DNA from: DTKD01 sp050948905
Lineage (GTDB): Bacteria > Armatimonadota > UBA5829
DNA: 64,000 bases
Assembly: GCA_050948905.1 (NCBI GenBank)
Contig: JBMNES010000001.1
Location: 2,542,001-2,606,000 of the forward strand
Reading direction: 5' to 3'
Part shown: one piece after another, positions 44,966 to 55,186 of the stretch
How the letters are laid out: the number at the start of each line of letters is the position of its first letter
Numbering within the stretch: position 1 is the stretch's first letter
The notes under the pieces: model-generated
Told to the model about the DNA's origin: nothing
Databases searched by the model: none
The model's input: only the letters and a program-made list of their open reading frames with translations
Program-made: the position numbers and the translations under genes

Positions 44966-45859
44966 CTAACTCTTCCCTCTAAACCCTGCCCAGAATTTAG
45001 GCGACATTAGCCCACGAGTGGATAATCGTACAGCAATTCCACACCTGCTTAGTGCTGTCAATAATGCTCCGTTCTTTGCGTGGCGAATAGAGGAACCCAA
45101 ATAGTATCTTACAAGTTTACCGCGGACTTCTTTTCGTTCTCGCTCGGCAAAAGTGCGTTGGATTTCCGCTACACACCAGGGCATTACAAAAGCCTTTTCC
45201 TTCTTGATGTCCCCCATTTTATCGGAAATCTTCCATTTCGTAGTGGATACCTCAGTGACACTCGCGCGGTAATTCGAAACTATGTGATTTGTATATTCTG
45301 TATTTCCAAACACAGATATTCTCTGCAGCAATTCAGTGTCTTCCTGCACTAACATCATCACATCAAAACAACCCGCCTTAAAAAATGCGTCACGCCTAAT
45401 CAAAGATACGCCACAAGGTATCGCCAATCCCGCAAGCGCAAATGCGAAAATCCTGCCTCTAACCCACGGCAGCATAGTATCACCTATCTGCTTGCCATTA
45501 TCATCAACCAGGTTATACGCACCAAAGGTCCACATAGCATCGGTTTCTTCTGCTCTACCGAGCAAGTGTGCGTAAGCATCCGGCAGCAAATAGTCATCAT
45601 CATCCAGAAAGTGCAAATATTTGCCCTGTGAAAGCGCCGCCCCAAGGTTGCGCGCCACACATCGCTCTACTCGGTATGTTGTCAGCACGCGCACACGAGA
45701 GTCCGATTGCCAAGGCGCAGTTGCCAAAGGCTCGCCGCTATCGTTTACGACTATAACCTCAAGCTCATCAGCAGATAATCCTTGCTCCAACACACTGCTC
45801 ACCGCACGAGCAAGCCACTCTTCTCTTTTATAAGTTGGTATGACAGCCGTAATGAGCAT
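44966..45859 (-). CDS. GT2-family glycosyltransferase
   Basis: A 297-residue GT-A enzyme: ITAVIPTYKREEWLARAVSSVLEQG, VIVVNDSGEP, ARNLGAALSQGKYLHFLDDDDYLL with the metal-binding DDD, and SLIRRDAFFKAGCFD. ATG 45859 is preferred because GGAAGGA precedes it; the in-frame start at 45883 would run through that ribosome site. The acceptor is unknown. Confidence 0.86.
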   Translation of the reverse strand: MLITAVIPTYKREEWLARAVSSVLEQGLSADELEVIVVNDSGEPLATAPWQSDSRVRVLTTYRVERCVARNLGAALSQGKYLHFLDDDDYLLPDAYAHLLGRAEETDAMWTFGAYNLVDDNGKQIGDTMLPWVRGRIFAFALAGLAIPCGVSLIRRDAFFKAGCFDVMMLVQEDTELLQRISVFGNTEYTNHIVSNYRASVTEVSTTKWKISDKMGDIKKEKAFVMPWCVAEIQRTFAERERKEVRGKLVRYYLGSSIRHAKNGALLTALSRCGIAVRLSTRGLMSPKFWAGFRGKS

Positions 45860-45906
45860 TTTTACTTTCCTTCCGGGTCGCACCAGCTACTCACTGTGGA
45901 ATCGAT

Positions 45907-46743
45907 TCAATTGTCTCGCAAAAATGAGATAACATTGCCTATGCAGCACTTCGCAGACAAAATAGCATACAGCAACCCGCCCGACAACATGCCGTGATGC
46001 TTTGAAAAATAGTGACGCTTACTGTCCCGAAGATGTTTAGCAGAGCGAGATTTTGCACGGCTGCTGCTCTGCCCTCCCAAATGCACTATCTCAGACGACG
46101 GCTCCACCCACACGCTCCAACCTTGTTTGTGCAGGCGGTAGCACCAGTCTGTTTCCTCATTATACATAAAGAACGACTCGTCCATCAGGCCGATCTGTTC
46201 CACCGCAGTTCGTCGAATCACCAGGGCACAGCCTCCAATCCAGTCGGTGACAAACGGCCCCATTTCGCGGACCTGCTCGGCAGTGGTCGGGGTCTCAAAA
46301 CCCTCTATTCGCCTATCGAGTATTCCACGAATCTCAGTAATCAGTCTCGGAAACCTGGCCCACGAATATTGCAACGTCTCATCGGGGTTTAGCACCAACG
46401 GCCCAACAGCGCCGGCATCCGAATGCTCATCCAAGAACCTGACCAATCCAGCAAGCGAACCTTCTCGGCAAATTGTATCAGGGTTCAACAGCATAAAATG
46501 CCGGCCAGACGACACCTGATACGCTTGGTTATTAGCTTTCGGAAACCCGACGTTGTCCTGGTTCTCGATAAATTTCACTTGCGGATAAGTCGAACGCACC
46601 ATATCGACACTGTCGTCAGAAGACTTGTTATCGACAACTATCACTTCATATTCGATTCCCTGTGTCGTATCAAAGATCGATCGCAGGCAATCATCCAGTA
46701 GCTCACGAGTATTCCAACTAACTATCGCTATCGACAGATCCAA
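45907..46743 (-). CDS. GT2-family glycosyltransferase (rhamnosyltransferase-like)
   Basis: A 278-residue GT-A enzyme similar in motif order to the one at 43961-44947: LSIAIVSWNTRELLDDCLRSI, VIVVDNKSSDDS, GFPKANNQAY, FMLLNPDTIC and GLMDESFFMYNEETDWCYRL. The start (TTG 46743) lies 26 bases inside the O-antigen ligase-like gene, so translation is coupled. The resemblance of the two genes suggests duplication, perhaps for two like linkages in the repeat unit. Confidence 0.86.
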   Translation of the reverse strand: MDLSIAIVSWNTRELLDDCLRSIFDTTQGIEYEVIVVDNKSSDDSVDMVRSTYPQVKFIENQDNVGFPKANNQAYQVSSGRHFMLLNPDTICREGSLAGLVRFLDEHSDAGAVGPLVLNPDETLQYSWARFPRLITEIRGILDRRIEGFETPTTAEQVREMGPFVTDWIGGCALVIRRTAVEQIGLMDESFFMYNEETDWCYRLHKQGWSVWVEPSSEIVHLGGQSSSRAKSRSAKHLRDSKRHYFSKHHGMLSGGLLYAILSAKCCIGNVISFLRDN

Positions 46744-48160
46744 GGGCTTCTTCCCTACTTATCCTTATGTGGGCGATAGCAACGCCCCATATCAACCACG
46801 AATATATCGTAGTAGAAAAAGTAAATATCCCACCGTTATGGTAGGTCGGTATTATGTAGTCACCAATGAACGAAGCAGCGCTTATTCCTGCCATCTGCCC
46901 CAACACGGCGAGTATAAACATCTTCGAAGGTCCTCTGGGCATCTGCCTGTAGTTTTTCAGCAACCAGCAAAAACCTGCGACCAGAATGGAGAGAAACAAG
47001 AAAGTGCCAGGGTATCCGGTCTCCGCTAGAAGCTGAGAGTAAGTGCCGTGGGCGGAGGTGTAGCTGGTAGTGCCCCATTTTTCACCGTAGTAAAATGTAT
47101 TATAAGTGCGATAGTTGCCCAGTCCTACGCCCAATGGGAACTTGGCGGCGTACATAGCCCCACCCTTCATTAAGTCGAAGCGGTCGTAGTCGCCTTCTTC
47201 CTGAGAAGCGGCAATTACCTGACTATCGACGAATGACCAGGATATCCCTATGCCGACCACCCCAACCGCCAGCAAAGCGAGAAATAACTTCTTGTTCTCC
47301 AGCCAACTGACAGTTAACAGCACGACGAATAACCCCATCCAGCCCGATACCCACGACACATTCCTTACAAATGCAGCATAGATGAGTATAGCCAATGCCG
47401 CCGCTGCAAAAAGTCGAATAATAACGCGTTTGCGGTTATCCATCAACAATGCAGCCATGTAACCGGCCGGCAAAAACAGCAGCAGCACCCACCAGGACGC
47501 CATAATCGGTATCCTGCTGCCCATCAGCGAATTTACGAGGTTAAATATCCCAGAAATCATCAGAGCTATAGTAATCGGCCACAACCATTTTTTGTCTCTA
47601 ATGGATGTAGCCATCATAACCAGTGCCCCGACACTCAAGACTCTCAGCATAATCTCGATAAAGTTAACAGTGGGGTATTGATATCGCTGATTGACGTGTG
47701 GGTCCCAAAAAAGGAACGAGTTCCAGACGTTTATGAAACAAAATACGAGATAAAGGCCGACCGGGAGATAAAACGCGCTTTTTATTCTATTTGGAGGCAG
47801 GTTTCCCCATATATATTTGAGAATCCAGATAGCCAACAGAAACCCGAGCATCAACTCGCTGACATAAAGGCCCTTACCTACACCCGACCCGCCTACTGCA
47901 ATATCAGGAGTTCTACCAAATGGAATGAAGGCTATCAAAGCATAAAGAGCCAGCGTAGACTCAAATTGCCAGGCTATAAGCCCAGCCAGCAGCAGCATAC
48001 CGATCAGGGCGCAGATATAGTAAAGCTGCATTGCAGCAGCGAAGAGGCCGATCACGATTCCTGCGACTAGCACAATAAAAGTATGGCGGCCAGCCAGAGC
48101 CACTCGTTCCGGCGTCCAATCGCTATCCAGCCCCGTCTCTAATTGTGTGCGCTCGCTCAC
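46718..48160 (-). CDS. O-antigen ligase/polymerase-like membrane protein
   Basis: About 480 residues and 11-12 hydrophobic helices. A large outer loop between late helices includes GVGLGNYRTYNTFYYGEKWGTTSYTSAHGTYSQLLAETG (in sections), the pattern of the Wzy_C/WaaL domain with its conserved His. Such proteins polymerise or ligate lipid-linked oligosaccharides in the periplasm. GTG 48160 overlaps the upstream TGA (GTGA) and is preferred over the ATG at 48199, which would overlap the upstream gene by 43 bases. Ligase and polymerase roles cannot be told apart. Confidence 0.85.
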   Translation of the reverse strand: MSERTQLETGLDSDWTPERVALAGRHTFIVLVAGIVIGLFAAAMQLYYICALIGMLLLAGLIAWQFESTLALYALIAFIPFGRTPDIAVGGSGVGKGLYVSELMLGFLLAIWILKYIWGNLPPNRIKSAFYLPVGLYLVFCFINVWNSFLFWDPHVNQRYQYPTVNFIEIMLRVLSVGALVMMATSIRDKKWLWPITIALMISGIFNLVNSLMGSRIPIMASWWVLLLFLPAGYMAALLMDNRKRVIIRLFAAAALAILIYAAFVRNVSWVSGWMGLFVVLLTVSWLENKKLFLALLAVGVVGIGISWSFVDSQVIAASQEEGDYDRFDLMKGGAMYAAKFPLGVGLGNYRTYNTFYYGEKWGTTSYTSAHGTYSQLLAETGYPGTFLFLSILVAGFCWLLKNYRQMPRGPSKMFILAVLGQMAGISAASFIGDYIIPTYHNGGIFTFSTTIYSWLIWGVAIAHIRISREEALGSVDSDS

Positions 48161-49341
48161 TGTCTTACCGACTCCACTACCCGCCCAAACTCCGCACATA
48201 TCTTGGACCAGTCATATCTTTGTTCCACGAATGCGCGCGCCCGCCTGCTGAGGCCATTGGCAAGCTCACGATCACCCAGCACTTGCATAATCGCTGATGC
48301 GAACTCGGAAGGTTCATCTGCTATCATAATGTGCTCTCCGTGAACCGCCTCTATTCCTTGCGCTCCCATAGAAGTCGAAATCACAGGCACACCGGCGGCC
48401 ATTGCCTCCAGTATCTTCAGCCTGCTTCCGCCGCCTTCCCGCAACGGCACCACACAAGCCGCGCTGGTTCGTAGCACATCTCTAATATCGTCAACGTAGC
48501 CAACAAGTTCCACACCAGGGCAATTCTCTATTCCCGCAAGGTTGACTCCATCGTACCTGCCCGTTACGCGCAACTTAATTCCATTATCGGCAATATATGG
48601 GTAGATATCCGATACATAATAGCGAACCGCGTCAAGATTCGCGCTGTATGTCAGCGCGCCGTTGTAAATCAACTCTCCCGGTTGCGGGTCCCAAAGCTCT
48701 GGCTGATATAGTTCCGTATCCACCCCATTGGGGATAATCTGCACGTTAGACAATTCCGGAGCCGCCTGAAGCAGAAGTTTCCTGTCCTGCTCGGAGACGA
48801 TTGTAACAGCATCGAAACGACGGCACATTTTGGCCTCCCATCGAGCCGATTTCTTCCAACCCGCCGCCGCTCGCCATCTCTTTAACAGACCCGGCAGCTT
48901 ATCCGCCGCCCGCTTCATAACCGCATATTCGCAGTTATGCTGATCCAGCACAGTGGGAATTGCGAGATCAGTCGGCACGTAATGGGCCGCGCCAAGGGAT
49001 GATGCCACCAAAACATCGGGCCGGACAGTCTCTATTGCTTTCTGAATTGATCGTCTTACTCCATCGTCATAAGTGCAGACCACGGACCTCGGAGCCTGGG
49101 AAAACAGCCCCAAAACAGACTTTATTCCGCCGGGTTTGAACCAGTGTGACTTATGAAGCGATACCACCTCGCAGATTCCAGCAAGTTGCTGCGCATCTTC
49201 GACGTTAGAGTCTTCCTGAAGCAACGAGATCAGGTATACCTTGTGCTCTTTTGCCAGGCCCTTTATTAAATTATAGGCGCGGATCCTGGCACCGTTATCC
49301 GGTGGGCACGGAAACCACGCCGAGAGAAATAGTATCTTCAC
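48157..49341 (-). CDS. GT4-family glycosyltransferase, exosortase-locus type
   Basis: A 394-residue GT-B enzyme: MKILFLSAWFPCPPDNGARIRAYN, VLVASSLGAAHYVP, TVLDQHNCEYAVMKR, IPNGVDTELYQPEL, GALTYSANLDAVRYY, VELVGYVDDIRDVL and KILEAMAAGVPVISTSMGAQGIE. It closely resembles the gene at 38122-39312 in layout and is probably a paralogue. It is 9 bases after the next upstream GT4 gene. Confidence 0.88.
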   Translation of the reverse strand: MKILFLSAWFPCPPDNGARIRAYNLIKGLAKEHKVYLISLLQEDSNVEDAQQLAGICEVVSLHKSHWFKPGGIKSVLGLFSQAPRSVVCTYDDGVRRSIQKAIETVRPDVLVASSLGAAHYVPTDLAIPTVLDQHNCEYAVMKRAADKLPGLLKRWRAAAGWKKSARWEAKMCRRFDAVTIVSEQDRKLLLQAAPELSNVQIIPNGVDTELYQPELWDPQPGELIYNGALTYSANLDAVRYYVSDIYPYIADNGIKLRVTGRYDGVNLAGIENCPGVELVGYVDDIRDVLRTSAACVVPLREGGGSRLKILEAMAAGVPVISTSMGAQGIEAVHGEHIMIADEPSEFASAIMQVLGDRELANGLSRRARAFVEQRYDWSKICAEFGRVVESVRQ

Positions 49342-49350
49342 TTAATTATG

Positions 49351-50553
49351 TCATCCCGACTTATGTTGGCGCAAAACTGCCTCCAGACAGCCCTCAAGAT
49401 TGCTAACAGCCTGATCCCAATTCCATTTTTCTATAACCAGTCGCCTGCCCTGTTCCCCTAACTGCCTTGCATATTCCGGGTCGGCAATCAGCTTATCCAA
49501 TAAGCTCGCTATCATTTCAGGGGAATCGTGCGTCGCCAGAAGTCCGTTTACTCCATCCAGCACCGTCTCTCGCACTCCGCCCTCAGCGATTGCAACTACA
49601 GGCGTACAACAGGCACTGGCCTCCAGTGGTGCCAGACCGAACGGCTCCAATCTGGAGGTATATATCATCGCAATCGCACCCGATAAGATATTCAGCAACT
49701 CTTCGTCACGGACCATCAACTTTGGCACAAAATCCACATCCAGCGACCTTGCCAATGATTCTACGCTGTCCTTATATGACTCATTAGCTCGATTGCCTAC
49801 CCAATATAGCTGCGGTCGTCTGGATTTCTCAACAGCCGCCACTGCACGCACCGCCCGGTCGACCCCCTTGCGCTCGTCTATCTCCCCCAACCCGACAACG
49901 TAGTTGCCTCTTTGCATAGGCACCGGGTGAAATAGCTCCGTGTCGACGCCGAGATAACACACCACGGACTCCAAGCCGTAGGCGCGCTGCAGCGATTCCC
50001 TGCTATATAAAGAATTTACCAATATGACATCGTAATTACTGGCTAATTCGCGTTCCTCGTCACGTTCCGCCTGCTGCATATAAGCGACAAACGACCTCAA
50101 AATTGGGATTTTCTGTATTCTCTCGGACTTGCCCATATTCAAGTTGGCCTCATAAAGCCATCTGCGGGGTTCCGGCAGATAAAGGGCGCTGGGTGTCTTC
50201 AAATAGCGGCCAATCTGGCTCACTACCATATATGCGCACGCGTTGACCAGCACAACATCAAATGTGCCGTCGTCGATCTCTCTTGCGCATTCTCTGCAGT
50301 GTGCATCAATAGCGCTGGCCCTGCGCTTCATTTCTATCCGATAAGACAACTTGCCAAGCGCCGAGCTCCAGTCTTTAACCGGAATGACGTGTTCACGCAC
50401 CCCCACATCACTCAAAGGCAGATACCCGTCCTGAGAAAACGGCGTACACCACGATTCCACGTGATGCCCTCGCTCCACCAGGCCCTTGACCTGGTGATAC
50501 AAGGCTCGTTTAGCGCCCCCGCTTGCGACGTTATACCATACAGCGATTCGCAT
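49351..50553 (-). CDS. GT4-family glycosyltransferase
   Basis: A 400-residue GT-B enzyme. It begins MRIAVWYNVASGGAKRALYHQVKGL and carries YLGVDTELFHPV, VVGLGEIDERKGVDRAV, LYWVGNRA and EPFGLAPLEASACCTPVVAIAEGG, a well-conserved E-x7-E donor motif. It lies 2 bases downstream of the next GT4 gene. Confidence 0.88.
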   Translation of the reverse strand: MRIAVWYNVASGGAKRALYHQVKGLVERGHHVESWCTPFSQDGYLPLSDVGVREHVIPVKDWSSALGKLSYRIEMKRRASAIDAHCRECAREIDDGTFDVVLVNACAYMVVSQIGRYLKTPSALYLPEPRRWLYEANLNMGKSERIQKIPILRSFVAYMQQAERDEERELASNYDVILVNSLYSRESLQRAYGLESVVCYLGVDTELFHPVPMQRGNYVVGLGEIDERKGVDRAVRAVAAVEKSRRPQLYWVGNRANESYKDSVESLARSLDVDFVPKLMVRDEELLNILSGAIAMIYTSRLEPFGLAPLEASACCTPVVAIAEGGVRETVLDGVNGLLATHDSPEMIASLLDKLIADPEYARQLGEQGRRLVIEKWNWDQAVSNLEGCLEAVLRQHKSG

Positions 50554-50555
50554 CT

Positions 50556-51740
50556 TTACTCTTCCCTTGCAAGCTGTATAGCCAGGTTGACAAGGGTGCG
50601 TCCAGGGTTGGGGTCGATTCTCTTTGCAGCAAACTCGTGTGCCGCAAGTCCCATAGCCTCCCAGTTATCTTTAGCCTGCCAGGCCCGTTCCATAGCAGCG
50701 CCTATTGAAGAAGTAGTCGTCGCATCCGCCACAAACGCCGTCTCCGGCTCAATCGCCCACTCTATCACGCCCCCAACATCCGTCACAACAGCCGGCCGGC
50801 CACACAGCATGGCTTCGACTAATGCCAGAGGCGCGCTCTCACTTCTGGAGGGTAACACCAGCACATGGGCTTTCTCCCATACTTTGCGAATGTTGTTTGT
50901 GTAACCGGCGAAGATAACTTTATCAGCGATCTGATAGTAATCTGCCAATTCTTTTAGATATTGCTCATCAAAACCGTCACCATACAACGACAACTCCCAT
51001 CGTCTCTGCCGCCATTGCTCAGCTCCCAGTGCCTCAAATAAAATATCTAATCCTTTACTAGTACAATCAAGACGTCCACTAAATGCAAATTTGGCCACGT
51101 CACAAGGAGGTAGAGGGAGCGACGAAAAATCATTAATGTTTACTGGGTTTCTGACAATAGCGGGATTGGGCATTGCGCACGCAAGATGTCTTTCAACTAT
51201 GCGTTGTGTTCCTTTTGAAACAAACAAAGCTGCCTTGGCATTTGATTGTATCTGTCTGGTCACTTTTCGAGCTTCATCACTCGGCAGTTGAAAGTCAAGA
51301 GCTGCGTGGACTATCGTAACATACGTTGTATTATATTTGCTTAGTTCTTCGGCAAGATTAGGCAGATAATAACAGTCATAAACCACGCTCAAATTGACAA
51401 TAATGACATCAGGCTTCCACTCAAACAATGGCCTCAGCTCCGATGACGCGCTTCTCCACATCTCCGCTACGGCTCTAAACGGAGAAAAGCCGGAGTTTTT
51501 GAGGCGTTTTATCAACCAGTTTCTTAGTCGCCAGTAGAAGTTTCTTTGCTGCCTGCGCCAGAACAGCTTTGCTCCAGCTTTGGCCGCGTGCTCTGTGCGA
51601 TTAACCGTCGCAGGCCCTCTCGACAGGCATATACCGACCTCATGACCATCCTCCAGGGCATCTTCCGCCGCTGCCAACCACAGCGGATCACATCCACCCC
51701 AAATTCCTTGCTCCAATGTCGATATTATGCCGATTTTCAA
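50556..51740 (-). CDS. GT4-family glycosyltransferase
   Basis: A 394-residue GT-B enzyme: MKIGIISTLEQGIWGGCDPLWLAAAEDAL, RNPVNINDFSSLPLPP, FAFSGRLDCTSKGLDIL, VIFAGYTNNIRKV and SRSESAPLALVEAMLCGRPAVVTDVGGV (E-x7-E). The first half is typical of acceptor domains binding lipid-linked sugars. It is embedded in the co-directional GT run. Confidence 0.87.
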   Translation of the reverse strand: MKIGIISTLEQGIWGGCDPLWLAAAEDALEDGHEVGICLSRGPATVNRTEHAAKAGAKLFWRRQQRNFYWRLRNWLIKRLKNSGFSPFRAVAEMWRSASSELRPLFEWKPDVIIVNLSVVYDCYYLPNLAEELSKYNTTYVTIVHAALDFQLPSDEARKVTRQIQSNAKAALFVSKGTQRIVERHLACAMPNPAIVRNPVNINDFSSLPLPPCDVAKFAFSGRLDCTSKGLDILFEALGAEQWRQRRWELSLYGDGFDEQYLKELADYYQIADKVIFAGYTNNIRKVWEKAHVLVLPSRSESAPLALVEAMLCGRPAVVTDVGGVIEWAIEPETAFVADATTTSSIGAAMERAWQAKDNWEAMGLAAHEFAAKRIDPNPGRTLVNLAIQLAREE

Positions 51741-51753
51741 AGACTCACTTCTC

Positions 51754-52962
51754 CTATTTTAACAGTGCCTGTAGATAATCAGATATCTCACGCTCTCTTT
51801 TCGCTGGCGCATCGTCTTTAGAGAACCCTACAGCCGCCAGCAACGAACGTATTGCCGTGCTAAGCATTCCACGATTCAGCCCCCGCAGTCCGCCACATCT
51901 TACCGCCCTAAATGCCGCGTTCGCAGCCTGCAAATGCCGCTGCCGGGCGCGAAGTGCGTGTGCCGCCAACTGCCAAAATGCAGTCAGCCAATCACCGGTA
52001 GACTCTCTGCCGCCCAAAGAATTGATCTGAGCGACTCTTTTCCTAAGTTCCTTCGCACGAATACTATATTCAACAAATGAGTAGTCCCCTGCTAATGCCG
52101 CGCCTACAAAAGCATCCCTGAGCGCTGTTTTATCGCCAAGCGATGTCGCCAAATCAAGAGCCGCCACAGTCCAATCCTCGGCTTCAAATATGTTTTGAGC
52201 AGCAGCTTTTGCCGCGTGAGTTGCATAAGAGTACATCTCGGCTTGCTGCCTCCTGATGGGAGTCATTGAACCACAGTGTTTTTCAATTATCTTCATATCA
52301 CCAGCGAGAGTGCTGACAGGGTTGCTCGTTCTGCACCCGGGGTGGACTCTATATATCCCCACAGGCTCGTTCACCAGGCAAAATGAGGTCAGTGCGCTGA
52401 GCCTTATCCACAAGTCCCAGTCTTCGCCGTGCGGAAGCGCTGGGTCGAAGCCGCCAGTTTTCTCTACGAGTGACCTGTGAACAACAACCCCTTGAGATGC
52501 GAAAATATTTCTGGTCAGCAATGTGTCACGCACATCGCAGCATCGCACTTCTTTGTCAGAAACCAGCAATTCCTGAGGGTGCAAAAACTCTAAATTCGGC
52601 CCCATTCTAAGACATCGTCCGTGCGAAGCGCCTGCCTCAGGGTGTTGCTCTATAGCTGCCAGTTGAAGTTCCAGCTTTTTCGGCAGCCACAAGTCGTCTG
52701 AATCCAGAAATGCTAAATACTCACCCTCTGCCGCAGCAATTCCAGTGTTGCGAGCAACACACCGCTGCTGATTGGTCTGCCAGATATATTTAATCCGCAC
52801 ATCGCCTATGCTTTCGATAACAGATTTAGTGTCATCTGTCGAGCCATCATCGACGATGATCAATTCAAAGTCTTCATAAGTCTGAGCAAGCACGCTGGCA
52901 ATGGCCTGCTTAAGCAACTCCGCCCGGTTATAGGTTGGTACAATGACGCTTACTTTTGGCAT
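51754..52962 (-). CDS. GT2-family glycosyltransferase with helical C-terminal extension
   Basis: About 402 residues. The N-terminal 220 residues are a GT-A domain: KVSVIVPTYNRAELLKQAIASVLAQ, LIIVDDGSTDDT, ARNTGIAAAEGEYLAFLDSDDLWLP and ALPHGEDWDLWIRLS. The remaining 180 residues are helical and Ala-rich, with no known catalytic motif. ATG 52962 lies 2 bases after the upstream stop; an in-frame start at 53016 would lie inside the upstream gene. Confidence 0.87.
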   Translation of the reverse strand: MPKVSVIVPTYNRAELLKQAIASVLAQTYEDFELIIVDDGSTDDTKSVIESIGDVRIKYIWQTNQQRCVARNTGIAAAEGEYLAFLDSDDLWLPKKLELQLAAIEQHPEAGASHGRCLRMGPNLEFLHPQELLVSDKEVRCCDVRDTLLTRNIFASQGVVVHRSLVEKTGGFDPALPHGEDWDLWIRLSALTSFCLVNEPVGIYRVHPGCRTSNPVSTLAGDMKIIEKHCGSMTPIRRQQAEMYSYATHAAKAAAQNIFEAEDWTVAALDLATSLGDKTALRDAFVGAALAGDYSFVEYSIRAKELRKRVAQINSLGGRESTGDWLTAFWQLAAHALRARQRHLQAANAAFRAVRCGGLRGLNRGMLSTAIRSLLAAVGFSKDDAPAKREREISDYLQALLK

Positions 52963-52964
52963 AG

Positions 52965-54098
52965 CTAATTGTATTTCCGCCGGGAAAGCGCACTTCTGCA
53001 AGAGCAAGCCAAACATATTGCTCTTTTGTAAACAGTATCGATAAGACTGGATTGGAGGCTCTTGGAGTTTAATAATTCACTATACAGCGCAAGATAAGTT
53101 TCGGCCATAATATCCGCTGAGTACCGAGCTTGCACGCGAGTAATTCCGTTTTGCGACAACTGCGCGTGATATTCGCCATCTGTTATTACAGACCTTACCA
53201 AGTTTGCAACCTCATCCACACCTGCTCGACGATCAAAAAGAACACCATTCACCCCGATATCAATCATCTCCGGGATTCCGCCGACAGATGATGCCACGCT
53301 AGGACAGCCGCAAGCCATCGCCTCAAGGATACTCATGGGAAATCCTTCCGAGTAGGATGTAGAAAGAAGACAACCTCCTGAGTTTGCGACTGTGCTATAC
53401 AATTCTGGCATTTGCCTAGGCGGCACATGATCAAGTATTTTAACTCGACCTTTGAGCCAGTCTCTTATTGTAAGGGATCTCGCGTCAATAGATGCACTTG
53501 CCACCCACAAATCAATTGGGTCATCGCGAAGCGCCATTGCGCACGCGACTAAACCGTAAAAATCTTTCATAGGATCGTGGGTTCTGCCAACCCACAGGAC
53601 AATAGGCTTATCGTGACCCTGTGGATTACAGGGCTTAAACTTGGTTGTATCAATGCCATTATAGATGACGCGAATAGGAACATCGACTTTGTCTTCTATT
53701 CGTTTTGCCACTGCAGATGATACTGCAGTATAGGCGTCAACACTTTTGAATGTCGGCTCGGCTTGAAATGCGCCGTGACAAGTCAAAACTAAAGCGCCTT
53801 TGAACCTAGCCTTGGCGGCTGATCTCAGCAGTCCACAGTTTGTAGTCAAAGTCACAGCATGCAATACATCGAAATTTTGGCGACACAACAGCTCTGCCAA
53901 TCCAATGTCTCTGTTGAAGTACAACCTGTCTTCTGGAAAATCGCCAAATAATTCCGCCGATCCGCCATCGTAATACGAGTAAATACTTGTATCAAAACCA
54001 CGCGCAAGATACTGATCGGCGAGCAAACGCTGAACCATCTCAGCCCCACCCATAGCTACTGTCGGCGTGACTAATAATATTGAAAGATTCCTCTTCAA
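52965..54098 (-). CDS. GT4-family glycosyltransferase
   Basis: About 377 residues: LSILLVTPTVAMGGAEMVQRLLADQ at the N-terminus, VIYNGIDTTKFKPC, VLWVGRTHDPMKDFYGLV, VKILDHVPPRQMPELY and SYSEGFPMSILEAMACGCPSVASSVGGIPE (E-x7-E). The likely start is TTG 54098 with GAGG upstream, overlapping the previous stop (TTGA). It is similar to the next gene upstream, so they are probably paralogues. Confidence 0.87.
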   Translation of the reverse strand: MKRNLSILLVTPTVAMGGAEMVQRLLADQYLARGFDTSIYSYYDGGSAELFGDFPEDRLYFNRDIGLAELLCRQNFDVLHAVTLTTNCGLLRSAAKARFKGALVLTCHGAFQAEPTFKSVDAYTAVSSAVAKRIEDKVDVPIRVIYNGIDTTKFKPCNPQGHDKPIVLWVGRTHDPMKDFYGLVACAMALRDDPIDLWVASASIDARSLTIRDWLKGRVKILDHVPPRQMPELYSTVANSGGCLLSTSYSEGFPMSILEAMACGCPSVASSVGGIPEMIDIGVNGVLFDRRAGVDEVANLVRSVITDGEYHAQLSQNGITRVQARYSADIMAETYLALYSELLNSKSLQSSLIDTVYKRAICLACSCRSALSRRKYN

Positions 54099-55186
54099 AG
54101 TGAACCTCTTTTGCACAAACCCAGGCACTTGGCGGTTTTAAAAAAGAAATATCGCAACGCAGGTGCATAGTGTTTGCGCTTCTGTTTTGTCGAAAGCGCA
54201 ATCTCGTATACGCGCTTATAGTTATCCCACATACGCGAAGCAGAAAAATGTTCTTTTATATGTTTAATAGCATTTTCCGAGATGAGGTCATAATTCTCTG
54301 GTTTTCGAATCCAATTCAGTGCTTCTATGAGGCCTGCTGTTCCGCGCGATCTCTCGTATAAATAGCCAGTGTTTTTATGTTGCACGACTTCTCCGATGCC
54401 ACCTACTTTAGGAGCCACCACAGGGCATCCGCAGGCGCCCGCCTCTATCAGACTGAGTCCAAACGATTCGAGTCTCGACGTAGATAAGACTATTCCCCGA
54501 CTGCTCCGAACGTCTCTGTAAAACTTTGGCATTTCTCGCCAAGGCTTACGTCGCAATACCACTGCTTCTTTCGGCAGCCAATTAGCATACTCGTATTCCT
54601 CTGGTGCTCCGTCAACTACGATAAAGTTATAGTTGCCTGCTTCTGGAGTGTTCGCCAACGCAATCACGCCATCAAAGTCCTTAAGCACGTCGGTGTATCT
54701 GCCGATCCATGCAATTATGGGCTTACTAGCAGTGATCTCAGCCTCCTTAGGACTGAAAGTATTGACGTCAATGCCATTTGGTATTACCTCAACAGGTTGT
54801 GAGACCTTAGGCTGTATGCTTGACGCCGTATATTTCGATACTGCTGTTATACAGTCACTGACTAGGCCACCAGTAAATGTCCCGTGGCACGACTCGATAA
54901 CTGCTCCATTAAAACCTGCTCTCTTCAAACATATTTGTGTATTTTTTGCAGCCCCTGATATCACGTGAACCAGGTCATACCCGTTGGACATCAACAACTC
55001 TGTCAATGAATGATGATTTGCAAAATACACCGGGCAAATGCCTTTAAAGTGCTCAGATCCTCCGCAGTCTGCAAAGAAGAACGCGTCCGCCTCAACGCCA
55101 TCTTGGCGTTGTAGTTGAATAAGGGTTGCCATTACGGTTTCAGTGCCGCCATGACCACAGACTGAACCGATATGCAGAATTTTCAT
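54095..55186 (-). CDS. GT4-family glycosyltransferase
   Basis: A 363-residue GT-B enzyme: MKILHIGSVCGHGGTETVMATLIQL, VIPNGIDVNTFSPK, IIAWIGRYTDVLKDFDGVI, VVLRRKPWREMPKFY and SRLESFGLSLIEAGACGCPVVAPKVGGIGE (E-x7-E). The ATG overlaps the stop of the GT39-like gene by 4 bases (ATGA). Confidence 0.87.
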   Translation of the reverse strand: MKILHIGSVCGHGGTETVMATLIQLQRQDGVEADAFFFADCGGSEHFKGICPVYFANHHSLTELLMSNGYDLVHVISGAAKNTQICLKRAGFNGAVIESCHGTFTGGLVSDCITAVSKYTASSIQPKVSQPVEVIPNGIDVNTFSPKEAEITASKPIIAWIGRYTDVLKDFDGVIALANTPEAGNYNFIVVDGAPEEYEYANWLPKEAVVLRRKPWREMPKFYRDVRSSRGIVLSTSRLESFGLSLIEAGACGCPVVAPKVGGIGEVVQHKNTGYLYERSRGTAGLIEALNWIRKPENYDLISENAIKHIKEHFSASRMWDNYKRVYEIALSTKQKRKHYAPALRYFFFKTAKCLGLCKRGSL